Shown in pieces: positions 27,617 through 38,337 of a stretch of DNA of 64,000 bases. Made by a program: the position numbers and the translations under genes. Location: contig NW_003215582.1 in NCBI RefSeq assembly GCF_000006405.1, forward strand, positions 560,910 through 624,909. The letters are read 5' to 3'. The notes under the pieces are model-generated. The model was not told where the DNA came from and did no database searches. It worked only from the letters and a program-made list of their open reading frames with translations. Origin of the DNA: Perkinsus marinus ATCC 50983 (taxonomy: Eukaryota > Perkinsozoa > Perkinsida > Perkinsidae). Numbering within the stretch: position 1 is the first letter of the stretch; each line of letters begins with the position of its first letter.

Positions 27617-30600
27617 ATGCCTCTTATAGCTCACATACCTCTTTCCAACACCCTTCTGTCGGCAGCACGAGGCTCAGTGGTTATCTTCGCGAGACGAACG
27701 CTGTCCATGCGAGCTTACAAGCCGCAAGTGCCTGAGGTTGTCTCAGCAGCATTGGAGGATCTGCTGGACAGCCGCGACCAGTTCGCAGCGATGCTCGAGT
27801 TGAAATCTGGCCGGGCTCTTCCGGTGTTGGACGATCCCGGGGAAGTCGACGTTTTGAAGTTAACAGAGTCAATACTGAAAGCTGACGATTTTCTGAGTAA
27901 AAATGGTATACTTTTCGAGGACATTTTAGCGGAGCCGAACGACGATGGTCAGTTGCTGGTAGAGGGTCTGCCGCCCATGTCAACTGACGATCCAGATGCA
28001 GCGGTTTGGCTGCGAGGTGTCAGAGACCTCCTTTACGGTGAAGGGGCCCAATACTGTGTACGAGTCGAACCGGGCTATGCCGACTCGTATGAGCGTGTGT
28101 TGAGAAGACGTCAGGCTGTGATAGAGTATGAGAATACTAGACAGGCCCTGGCTGAATATGAGGAGTATGTCAACCAGCTGAGTAAGCAAGGGAAGGCGAC
28201 GGATTCCCTGACGGACAAGTCAGTGTGGATGTCGTGGTGTCGACTCTTGGCTAATAGACTGGAGAAATCGAGAGATCTTCATCCATTCTTGTCAACGCTG
28301 AGCTCAGAAGAGATTAACCTGATATCGGTCGTCACTGTTCGTAACGTCCTTACTATGCTGTGTACCCCAAATAGTGGTCGTCACCCGTTTGCTGCCCCTC
28401 GTGGCTCCGATGGGCTCGTGCAAGACGCGCATGATCGTGCTACAGAGACACTACGGTAGACTTTCTAACTCTGGTGATGTGATCATCATGAGTGTTGTTA
28501 TAATAGGCACTGGAATGCTCGAGCGGGGAAGGTGGAGGAGTTGCCTGCACGCGTGTACTCCTGTTCGATCACCAACGTCTGCTCCCAGGTCGGCGCACAA
28601 GTTAACTTTGAGCTCAATCGTCGGCGATTGGAAAACCTACATGGGAGTAAGAGTGATGTGAAGAAGATTAGTTCGTCTGTTATGTCTATCACCACCATGT
28701 TCAGCGAACTGTCGTTCAGCATGTCTAATGCAATTTCAGAACTCCGTATGAAGAGGCTACTAGAGGCGAGTAATGAGGCGGCATTGGCTAGTGGCAAGAC
28801 CGTCCCTAGTCAAACACGGCAACTGCAGAGGATGATGGAATCCAAGTTGGGAGCCGACCAGGACTGGGATACTATAGAGAAGGTCAATTAGACCGCTTCT
28901 AGACAGTAGCTTTGATATTTTTTGTAAGTAGGTTCGGGTAGGAGTGGTATTAGTGCGGTCTCTAATGGCCGAGGCGTTCGTTCATGGTGATTACCATGCA
29001 TGTAAGATGGAGCTCAGTGAGGAAGCACGCATGGACAAAGTAAGTTCTGTGGTTGACGTCAGTGATTTATCCGGCAGACTGCGGTGAGGCATGGGTCATC
29101 CACAGAGGCAGAATCAGCAACAGCAGCGTTTTCGGCGGACCAATCCTTCAACAGTATAACGGTCGTTGAGGATGAGCAAGATGGTCAAGAAGAGGAGGAG
29201 GAGGACTATGATGGTTTCTCAGAGTTTATGGTAAGTCGTGTATGGAGTTGAAGAGGATCTCCTATCCACTAGCGCCGCCAAGCTGTATGCATGCATGTCT
29301 GCTGTAGGACGTGCCTCTCCAGGCTGAAGAGAGCTCTTCGACTACAATGCCGGTCCTGCCTACGGGGATCACTGACGTGTCGGAGAACCCATCCCGGGCG
29401 TTTGGCTTCTTGCCGTGTCCAACGAGGGTGAATCAGCGTTATAGCATCTACAAGAGTAAGCATGCTGGAGGGGACCATAGCAAGGTGAGCGGCCTGGTCA
29501 TGGTTTGGGGAGGAAAGCGAGTATTGGTGTTGGCCTCTTGAAGGTGCTCATGCGAGCATTCCGGCATCGTCTGGTACGGCGACAGAGCAAGATACAGGGA
29601 GAGCTGTGTCTTAGGAAGGTGGCAGCTGATGCGCTATTACGAACGGTAGGGTGCGGCTGACAGGCATGCTCCTGTGGATGACCGAATCACTGAGTCCAGT
29701 GTGGGAAAATATGCATATGGTCAACCACATGTGTCGATGACAATATGGAAATTTTGGGAAATTCCTGTTGGCTTCTGTATACTTCTGCCCGAAGTCGAAT
29801 ATACATACATACGAATCAGTGAGGAAACTTCTGATCTCAGCTGAGGGGAGCGAACAAATGTTTCAATACTACCCGATTAAATCAGGGTAATGGATCGTCG
29901 AGCTCGTCAAGTCGTCTAGAGGGATCGCCAGCCCACTTACTAGCGACTAAACTACAGCCGTTAGTGTGCAAGCCTAACCCATGGCAGGGGTTCTGGGAGG
30001 GAGGATATCTCACACATAGAACACCGTTTATTCGCTTCACAGGTGATGAATTTTCGCATCGCTCCGCTGGATTGTCTCACATTGTCAGGAAGTAGGATAA
30101 CGTCTCGGGATATAAGGCATGTCGATCTTACCAGAGTCCAACGCATCCTGGACTACCTCGGTTCGACACCTTTTAAGATCAACGAGAAGGTGATGCCAGT
30201 ATTCTCGATGCGGAATGAGAGCATGAACTTCGAAGGCTTGACCGTCGTGCTTAGGTTGGGAAGATGAGGCCAATGATAGGGATCGATTACTAGCTGACTT
30301 ATTAGTGTCATTTTTAGTGTAGAAATGCGTGTAACGTGTGCAACTATTGTGGCTTTGGAATGTGATAAGGACTACTTTATTTTAGTAGCTCCTCCAGTAC
30401 TCTGGTTACAGTGGTTACTGCAGGTCTTGGACGTAGTGGAAGAAGTATGGCGGCAGGATCTCAGGATTGGAGACATACCTCCTAGAGCTGACCTGGACAT
30501 ACCAAACCTGCCAGGGGAGAAGGAGGGCCTGACTGAAAAGGCGATGAAATCGGCCAAGCTAGCTGTCATGAAGGCGTATAAGGATAATGAGAAGCTGGCC

Positions 30601-32342
30601 TCGGTGCGGCCAACCTTTCTCCTCAAGCTCAAGAGCGCGAGAGCTTTCCGCAACGTGTCTACTGGACTGTAAGTATGGCTCTATAGGAGTCGGGGATAAC
30701 GTAGTGAGCCACGGAGTATTGACTTGGGCGTGGGTTAGATACTTCCCGCACAACCTGGACTTCCGTGGACGATGCTACCCATTGCCTCCTCATCTACAGC
30801 ACCAAGGGGATGACCTCTGCCGTGGTCTGCTCATGTTCAAGTGAGGTTCATAAGACAGAGGTTGGTATAGTCCATGTTGTTACAGCGAGAAGAAGCGTCT
30901 TGGAGAGCGCGGGTGGTGGTGGCTTAGATTGCATTTGGCTAACCTGTTTGGTCATGATAAACTCAAATTGCAGGTGAGGCCCTAGTAGCAGTAGGTAGGC
31001 CGGTGAGCAGCCATCATCATGATGCTGGTAGGATCGCGTGGACTGGACTGATAGGCAGACGGAGAGTATTCTGGTCTCGGCAGCAGACCCATTGGGCAAC
31101 GCGGAGTTCTGGTTGGAGGCTGATGACCCATGGCAAGCCTTGGCCGTCATATTCGAAGTGAGGCGGAGGGCGGCATCGTCGCGCATGGTCGGTGTAGGTG
31201 GCTGAGGCGTTGAGGCACCCTGGAGGCCCTGAGGAGTATTCGACGGGCATCTCGGTGCATCAGGATGGCTCATGTAATGGTCTACAGCATTACGCCGCTC
31301 TAGGAAGGGACGAATGGGGAGCTACGGCAGTGAATATTCTACCCAACGCTGAGGTAGCCGAAGTGTGGTACGGTTGTTGTGATGGTAATAGGCTTAGGTT
31401 CAAGATGTGTATATGATTGTGTTGGACATCGTGAAGGGCAAGGTGGAGCGGCATGCTGATCAGGGCCATGCTTTGGCACGGCAAGCAATTGAGTTGGGGG
31501 TGCTCAAAAGAAAGGTTGTGAAACAGACGGTTATGACGATCTGTTATGGCGTCACCAGCTTGGGTAGTAGCCTGGCGGCTTCTGGTAGGGGTTGCATTGC
31601 TACTACCTCCAGGTGCTCGAGACCAGGTGAAAAAGCAATTGGAGGATTTGGTCGGGGACACTCTCGACTCTGAGGAGCTGATGCAAATGGCCAAGTATTT
31701 GAGTCAACTGGTCTTGACGTCTATTGATGAGGTCTTCGAACAAGCAATGAAGATCAAGAAGTGGTTCGATGTTGCATCTCGGGTGCTCACAGCCCATGGA
31801 TTGCCTGTGTGTTGGTCGACCCCAGTGTTGGGAATGCCCTGTCGGCAGCCCTACAGGGCCCAGGCATCGGTGGATGTCTCTTTGCAGACCTCTGCTATGG
31901 CAGGGTTGAACGGTGCCATGCAGCGCTATGTGAAGGTAGGAGGGCACTTCGGGGTGTTGAGTAAACCTGTCCGACTTAGGTCAACGTCGAATCGGATGAT
32001 ATGCCGGTGTCGAAGACGAAGCAACGGATGGGTTTCCCTCCTAACTTTATCCATAGTCTTGATGGTACTCATATGCTTCTTACAGCGGAGGAGTCTGCAA
32101 AACATGGCTTGGCCTTTGCAGCTGTCCATGACAGCTATTGGACACATGCTTGTGATGTTGATGAGTTGAATACCATAATTAGAGATATGTTCGTCAAGCT
32201 GCATAATGAGCCTATATTGGATAACCTGTATCGTGACCTTAGCATCATGCTTGGAGTGAACTCTTTCCTCTTGCCGGAGTTGCCAGGACGAGGAAATCTC
32301 CAATTGGATAGGGTCCGAGAGTCTGCCTTCTTTTTCGATTGA
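27617..32342 (+). CDS. POLRMT: Mitochondrial DNA-directed RNA polymerase (phage-type, POLRMT/RPO41)
   Basis: Single-subunit polymerase that transcribes mitochondrial DNA. Chosen start ATG 27617 ([20 protein letters not shown], then [12 protein letters not shown]) gives a good presequence; an earlier ATG at 27569 is in frame. The N-terminal half is helical. Toward the catalytic core come [32 protein letters not shown] and [13 protein letters not shown]. Motif A is [18 protein letters not shown] (catalytic Asp). Motif B is [18 protein letters not shown] (Lys and Tyr), and motif C is [17 protein letters not shown] (second catalytic Asp). The end is RESAFFFD with TGA at 32340-32342. Intron 29646-30042 (397 nt) is much longer than its neighbours and contains a copy of the dispersed repeat. 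All catalytic residues are present, so the gene looks functional. Confidence 0.92.
29697..29885 (+). mobile_element. Dispersed repeat, copy 1 (inside mitochondrial RNA polymerase intron)
   Basis: The copy starts CAGTGTGGGAAAATATGCA at 29697, followed by GGTCAACCACATGTG and, later, CTTCTGTATACTTCTGCCCG and CAGTGAGGAAACTTC. The same order of segments occurs at 32514, 35455-35635 (reverse) and 63290. The copy lies wholly inside intron 29646-30042 in the same direction as the gene. The right end is estimated from similarity to the other copies (GAGCGAAC-like segment at about 29845). Confidence 0.8.
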
Positions 32343-32903
32343 CGCCGAATACGGTACCCCTCTTCGCCCACAATTCAATCCGTCGTATTATTGCCTTCAA
32401 CTGTGTTCTCAATGAGTGACATGATGGCTGTTTCTGATGCTGGCATTATCATTGCTGGTAGAATGGTTTCTGATGATCTTTTCATACGTTGTCGTGTCGT
32501 AGTCTTCACAATACAGTGTGGGAAAATATGCACATTGTCAACTACATGTGCTGAAGACAATATGACAACTCCGAGGAAATTTTGCAGAATTCTTGTTGGT
32601 TTCTGTACACTTCTACCCGGATTCGTGCGTGAAGTTCTATAATTAGTGAGGAACCTCCCGAGCCCAGCTAAAAATGACTATTGCCAATGATCGCTTCAAT
32701 GGCACCCACTGGCCGGGGCTTGAAGTTTCTCATGCTGAATCTGCAAATGACCAGTACTAGACTTCTAAAGCTGAAGATTTTCGGAGGCGTGATTGATAAT
32801 ACTCGCAATGGAAGGACTTTCTCGCTGAATTTTATTCATTCGTCGGTTTGAAGCGATCGACAATGGCCACACTGTTAGTTTGGGTCGTTGGTGTCCACGA
32901 GCA
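32343..32903. other. Intergenic region holding dispersed repeat copy 2
   Basis: Spacer between the mitochondrial RNA polymerase stop and the next gene. Apart from the repeat at 32514-32675 I see no gene. Confidence 0.5.
32514..32675 (+). mobile_element. Dispersed repeat, copy 2 (intergenic)
   Basis: The copy begins CAGTGTGGGAAAATATGCAC at 32514 and continues ATTGTCAACTACATGTG. Then come a GAGGAAATTTTGCAGAATTC segment, TTTCTGTACACTTCTACCCG, and TATAATTAGTGAGGAACCTC. It shares long runs with copy 1 and with the reverse complement of copy 4. It is immediately preceded by TA. It is the only copy outside a recognised intron. Confidence 0.8.
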
Positions 32904-34842
32904 TGCTAGCCCCGACCAAGAAGCAGAGAGTCACTGGTCCTAGCCCGGCAGCTAACAAGAGGAGAGTCGTTGGAGAGATATTGAGGAAGGATGTTGGCGA
33001 GGCTGAGGTCAGCACTGAGGTAGTGAGGTCATGGCCGTCACTGCTGTCAGCACTCGAGATGGGATTATGGCAGGTATGCGAGCTGGAAGTGGTCGACGTG
33101 ATGCGTTTCTACTTCGACGATGCTGAGGAAGGCATCCCTCCTGCCTACGTGAACCTCAACTTGAGTGTCTATATGGGAAAGGCTTCTTCTCTCAGGCGCA
33201 TCAATCATTCGATGAGACGGAGTCGTTCGTATGGTTGAAGACCCTCACTCCTTTCGTTATCCGTATTGACGTCGACACTCGCGATGTCAGCGTCGGGATA
33301 AGATTCGAACATCCTAAGGTCGGCGGCTTCTCATTAGTCAGAGTAACAGGAGGCTCAATTAGTTGCCAAACGATAAGCTCATGAAGGCTGCCTACAAGCG
33401 TCATTGTGATACTATCCTTGCACGCATGCACACGGCGCGCTTCTCTCCTTTGGTAAGAGTCCCAGCCTGATGATCGACAGTGCGGAGACTCCTGTATCAG
33501 TCACTGAAGCCTTTCTACGGTGGGTGTGAGGCCTTCCAACTGGGCATCAATGGCAGAGATAGTGGCTTGCTGAAGAAGCTCAAGGACAGCTCCTTGTGTT
33601 CAGCAATGCTCGACCCTGCCATACCATCATTCCTCGAACTCATAACCGTAGCAGGGACTGCTCACCTTGTTATTAGTACGTCATTACTACTGTAGTTACC
33701 GGACTCTCTATATGGTTTCTGGCGACGAGTAGAATGGCTCATGCTCTGGTTCATTGACGCCAGCGGTACTGTCGACTTGCCTCCCTGCACAGAAGCTGGT
33801 GGAGGCCAGGAGCAACAGCAATCGGGATGCATTATCGGCGGCAGGTCGGTCTCAAGATAGTATCGTGAGAATTCTTATCTATGCCTCAGATGGACGTTGT
33901 ATCTCCTGCGCGATGTTACAACGCAACAAATGAAGAGCTGTGCTTCTGTCTACAGCTTCCCTTCCCTTGTTGGGGACGGTAAGAGGCGTATAAGGGTAGC
34001 CCAGTTCCTCACTATACCGAGTCAACAGAAAAAGGTGAGAACAGTCGTGGTGGTGGTGGATCGATCTTGCGACGATGGCGAATCGTCCGTAGGGATATGG
34101 AGGTATGCTCTACCATCACATAGCCGCAGCAGCTATTTCGGCCAATGATATAGATGAGATCACATTTGAGGATCCCAGCCCGGGTGAGTATTGCTGCTGT
34201 CCGGATCCGTATGGTTCTCTATGTAGGCATGCAAAGCCTCAGGGAGGTAGTCACTCTAGCATTGTGCTTCAAGGTCTTCCCCGACCCTCTACCTGAGGAC
34301 CAACGTCGGGACCCTACAGTCATTGCAGCGGCCCTCAAGATCCCCGTCAGCTTCGCTAGGCGAATAGCTGAGCTCGAATGGGTGGGGAATATGTCAAATT
34401 AGTCTTGGAGTTGGCAGCAGCAGCAGCAGCAGCAGTCCTTTCAGTTCGCTTCCAATCACTACCCGCCGGCGTGCTCGCCCAGCATTGATCATCTGTCCAG
34501 GAAGGAATCAAAGGCTCTCGCTGCCGAACGATTGGCATACAAGCAAAGGCAGAGGAAATACTGTACACCCGAGTGAGTCGATCCCCCTGTGATGTGAATA
34601 CAAGTTCCTTGGGTGGCAGCGATCCTGACTTCCCAGAGGACTTCATAGAGCTCGAAACGAGCCAGCAGAAGGCAGTAGTGAAGGGCCTCCTCCAGGTAGT
34701 GGATGGTAGCGTTGCGTTATCTATACTATGTACTTAGGCTCGATGGGTCAACTACATCAGTAACATGGTGCATTCGGTAGCCGAGGCTAGACGACTGTGG
34801 AAGCTCTCATCGAGCACGGGGGCGACGGTGTCGTCGTCGTAG
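32904..34842 (+). CDS. Unrecognised multi-exon gene
   Basis: The likely start is ATG 32904, MLAPTKKQRVTGPSPAANKR, a basic leader. Exons then give EVVRSWPSLLSALEMGLWQV, VDVMRFYFDDAEEGIPPAYV, SFVWLKTLTPFVIRIDVDTR, HPKVGGFSLVRVTGG, NDKLMKAAYKRHCDTILARM, RILIYASDGRCISC and RIRMVLYVGMQSLREVVTLA. There is a Gln-rich stretch from CAG repeats at 34411-34434. The end is LSSSTGATVSSS with TAG at 34840-34842. I do not recognise the family. Intron placement is uncertain, so only the overall span and strand are firm. It sits between mitochondrial RNA polymerase and a mitochondrial-type helicase, but has no clear presequence itself. Confidence 0.5.
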
Positions 34843-34975
34843 CTAGTGGTTTGGAATACAATGAATATCTTCGTAAAGTTTTTTGCATTGCTCAGTTCAT
34901 GCGAGTTGAGTTTACCCATCGAGTGAGGCTTTCTCGTCAGCAGTTGTCATTCCCTTGTGCGATGCAGTGTCGCCT

Positions 34976-37608
34976 TGCCAGCTGCACAAGGCTTGTTGTA
35001 CGAACGCCCACTGCACGTTATGCATGTCGATGGCTGCATACCGAGGCAGCTGTAATGAAAGACAGGACCACGACAACGTTGGCACCGACGAGGTTCACAG
35101 ACCTTAATTTGACGAGCAATACCGCTAGGGGTATTGCAGAGGTAGGGTTCGGGCTTGCCATAGGATAGCATGGGTCGTCGTATAGGTGATGAAACTAGAC
35201 ACTCTCACAGCAACTCAGAGACGGTCATTGCCGAAGCTTATGATGGATGACTGCGACGTGCTCATAAAGGCAAGGTGAACAAAGAGTTTCAATACTGCCC
35301 GGATGCTGATTGCAATGCTACAGGACTGGTACAGGGAAGACCTTGACCTTCCTCCTGCCCATCGTAGAGGCAATAGTGAACACACCTAACTGGAAGTCAC
35401 ATGGAGGGGTCTCGGCCTTGATAGTAGGAGGGAGAGGAACGCTCCGCCCGGTCATTGTGTAGTCTGGGAGGTGTAGTCAGTGCTGGAATATATGACCGCT
35501 TTCCTCAATTGAGCTCCAGAGTTTCCTCGATGATTATAGGAGTTTACATGCAAATTTGGGAAGAAATGGACAGAAAACATGGAGAGAATTTGGAAAAATT
35601 ACCTCAGTAGACAATGTGCATATCTCCCTACACTGGTGTCAGTTGTGCCCAACACGAGAGTTAGGGCTGCAGACATGTACAGAGTTGGATCGGCTATTGG
35701 TTCATCACGATAGGGAGTTGTCGGCAGTAGCACTGGTTGGGGGAGTACCGAGACGGCACGACCTTGAGGTTGGTCACACACTCTGCATGCCCTTGAACTG
35801 GATGGACTATTAGACGCTTCGAAAGCGACGACCTAAGATAATCGTCGGTACGCCGGGTAGGATAGGGGACCATATAGAAGGTACTTTCATGTTCCATACA
35901 CTTTTCGAGAAGCTTGAGGTGAGTACTGCTGACCGTGGTCGTGTGGCAACTCATCCCTGTGGCAGTGGCTGGTCCTGGACGAAGCGGATCGTCTCCTCGA
36001 GCTCAGTTTCGCCGACACATTGGACATTGTGGATGGGGTGATGCCTCGGAGCCGTCGGACAATCCTATGCTCGGCTACCATACCGGAAGTCCTTCTTGGG
36101 AAGGCTCAGAGTTGGTGCCATCGAGGGTAGGCCACCGCCAGTGCTGCTGTTTAGCAATGATGGCTACTCGACTCGCCTTTGACTGTGACTGACAAGCGCC
36201 TGTTTCTCTGTCATCGTCCCGGCCAGCTTTTGTATTGTAGGTACGCCTTTGTGGACTGTATAGGTGACGCCTCCTCTTCACACGGCCAGGCAGACACCAT
36301 GGAAGTGGTGGCCACTCCCGAGTCGATGAACGATAAACAGTTCTACGTTACCTGCCCGGCTCACAGGATCGTCACAGCTCTCCATAACATTCTTCAGGAT
36401 GAGATCACGTACGTGCGGGGGGAATGTCGCTAAGATAGGTCACGGCCGCTCACAGTCGGAAGTACTATGTTTTTTTTTCAGGAAGGCTCCCTATGACCAT
36501 AAGATAATGGTCTTCTTCCCTACTGCACGCATGACCGCATTCTTCTCGACCCTATTCAACCGTCAATTCCGCATGCCGGTCATTGAGATGCACAAGAAAA
36601 GGAATCAAAACGAGCGTATGTGATAGCAGCCTCGGTGGGAGCATTGACTGATGTTGCCACAATAGGGACCCTGGCATCGGCCCAGTTCCAGACCTCTGAG
36701 TCGGCCATTATGTTCACTAGTGATGTTTCTAGTCGGGGCATGGACTACTCGGACGTCTCTTCTGTTATACAGGTCCTTACCGTTACGCCAGCAGCACTGT
36801 TGTAGCGTTGCTTACAGGTCATGGCTCCAAGTCATGTAGACTCCTATGTGCACCGAGTCGGCCGTACTGCTCGGGCTGGGAAGGAGGGCATGGCAGTCCT
36901 CCTATTACCAGAGTAGGGCTTTCCTTTCCGACCAGTGATGGAGTTCCCTCTGTTAGAGAAGAGAGCAGTTTTGTATCCGACCTCACTCGCCACTCCATCC
37001 CGCTCAAGCCCCTACCTCGAGCCCTACAGGATCCCCAATGGCTCCTCAACACCAACGATCTAACTGCAACCGCATTGTCTGGTACCGATTGGTGACCATC
37101 TAATATAGTGAACTCCCACCTCAGGCGGATGGGCATCGAGTAACGCGTCGATGCTGCATCAGGCGGAGACTATGTTCAGCTCGCTCTTGGCCCATCTCAA
37201 GTCCAGCAGGGCGAAGTTGCGCAATAGCCAGGTGATGCGACACTTCAACCTTGCTGGGCTAGTAATCTTCTCCTGGCTCGTGGTTTCCTGATATCTTCAA
37301 GTTGGTTTCAATAAAACATCATATGTGGAATTAGAAATGCACGATGGATGTTTTATAATGGTGAACCCTTCCCGCTGATCCTACAGATAATTGCTATCGC
37401 CAGCGGCGTACTTCGTTCTACTGGTATGAGCGCGGTGCCTGGCGTTCCTGAAGATCTGGCGCAGAAGTTGGGCATGCTCGACGAACCAGATCTGCGCATC
37501 CTCAAAGGTTTCGACAGCTTTGGAGAGTCTGAGGCGGTCCATCAGTCGCTCAAGTCTAGCAAGTCAGGAGGAAATGGTAGCAAATTCACACGTGTCCGAA
37601 AGAAATGA
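34976..37608 (+). CDS. DEAD-box RNA helicase, mitochondrial type (MSS116-like)
   Basis: The start ATG at 34976 gives MQCRLASCTRLVVRTPTARY and CRWLHTEAAV, an Arg-rich presequence. The Q-motif region FTDLNLTSNTARGIAEVGF leads to motif I AKTGTGKT, Ia LILCPTRELGLQ, GTPGR, motif II VLDEADRLL, III SAT, IV KIMVFFPTARM, V TSDVSSRGMDY and VI HRVGRTARAGKEG. The C-terminal extension (AETMFSSLLAHLKSS, then IASGVLRSTGMSAVPGVPED and LAQKLGM) matches the tail of MSS116/HAS1-type helicases. It ends in a basic SKFTRVRKK, with TGA at 37606-37608. Intron 35424-35642 splits PTREL from LI and is almost filled by a dispersed repeat. Such helicases resolve organellar RNA structure during splicing and ribosome assembly. 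All motifs are intact. Confidence 0.9.
35455..35635 (-). mobile_element. Dispersed repeat, copy 4 (fills a DEAD-box helicase intron)
   Basis: On the minus strand it starts CAGTGTAGGGAGATATGCAC at 35635, followed by ATTGTCTACTGAGGTAATTT, a TTTTCTGTCCATTTCTTCCC block, then TATAATCATCGAGGAAACTC, in the same order as copies 1 and 2. It occupies about 181 of the 219 nt of intron 35424-35642 and ends 7 nt before the 3' splice site. It is antisense to the gene. Confidence 0.78.
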
Positions 37609-38337
37609 GAAATGATGTTTCCGGGATGTTTCTTAGTAGTCGGTTATTGCGTTGGGATAAGCTAATACGACCCGTCCAATACTATTCGTATCCCGCGCGA
37701 AGAACATTCGACTGCGGCCCGCCGCCACCCAAGACCTTAGTGATATCGAACGAGTCCAGTTAGTCACAGCCACTCGTCAAGACAGCGCATTAATGAATTG
37801 CCCGCTCAACCCGATCTAGGTTACCCAAATAGCCGAATCTTCGGTCGTAACCGCAAAACCCCATACTGCCTATTATTGATGCCGAGTACAATATGCACGA
37901 GTTGAACACCTAGTCCTCGAGAGTATTCCCTCCAACCCAAGTTTGGAGAGCGTTTTGCGATCCAGGCCGCCGAAGTCACTCGAGCATCGATGTTGTTCTT
38001 ACAACTAGACACAGAGCTTGGTGATGATGGAAGGAAGACTGCTCCGCACTGGGATCAGCATTGGAATAAGACGTGGGAAAAGAGTATTCACAAGACATGG
38101 TAACGCTGCTCGGCACTCAAAGAGCAACAAGACAGCAGAGACGAGCAGATTCTTAAGAATGAAGACAATTGTCAAATATTTCTGTTCACATTGCGGTGAA
38201 CCTGCACGTAAATGGTAGGGAAGGAATATTGAAGTGCCCACAGGACACCTCGTCATTCTATAAACCAAAGGGAGGGGCGACCGACCCCGCATAGCAGTAG
38301 TAACAGTGGTAGCAACTATAGCGGAATGTAGTCAAAA
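37609..38337. other. Intergenic region between convergent helicase and secreted-protein genes
   Basis: About 730 bp with no recognised gene or repeat on either strand. It should carry two gene ends, because the flanking genes converge. Confidence 0.4.

Noticed and set aside
28374-28661. Separate plus-strand frames near the 5' half of the mitochondrial polymerase
   Set aside because: They are frame-shifted readings across introns of the polymerase gene.
35274-35310. Similarity of a helicase exon (AACAAAGAGTTTCAATACTG) to a stretch downstream of repeat copy 1
   Set aside because: The match is short and not placed in the order seen among the four repeat copies. It may be chance.
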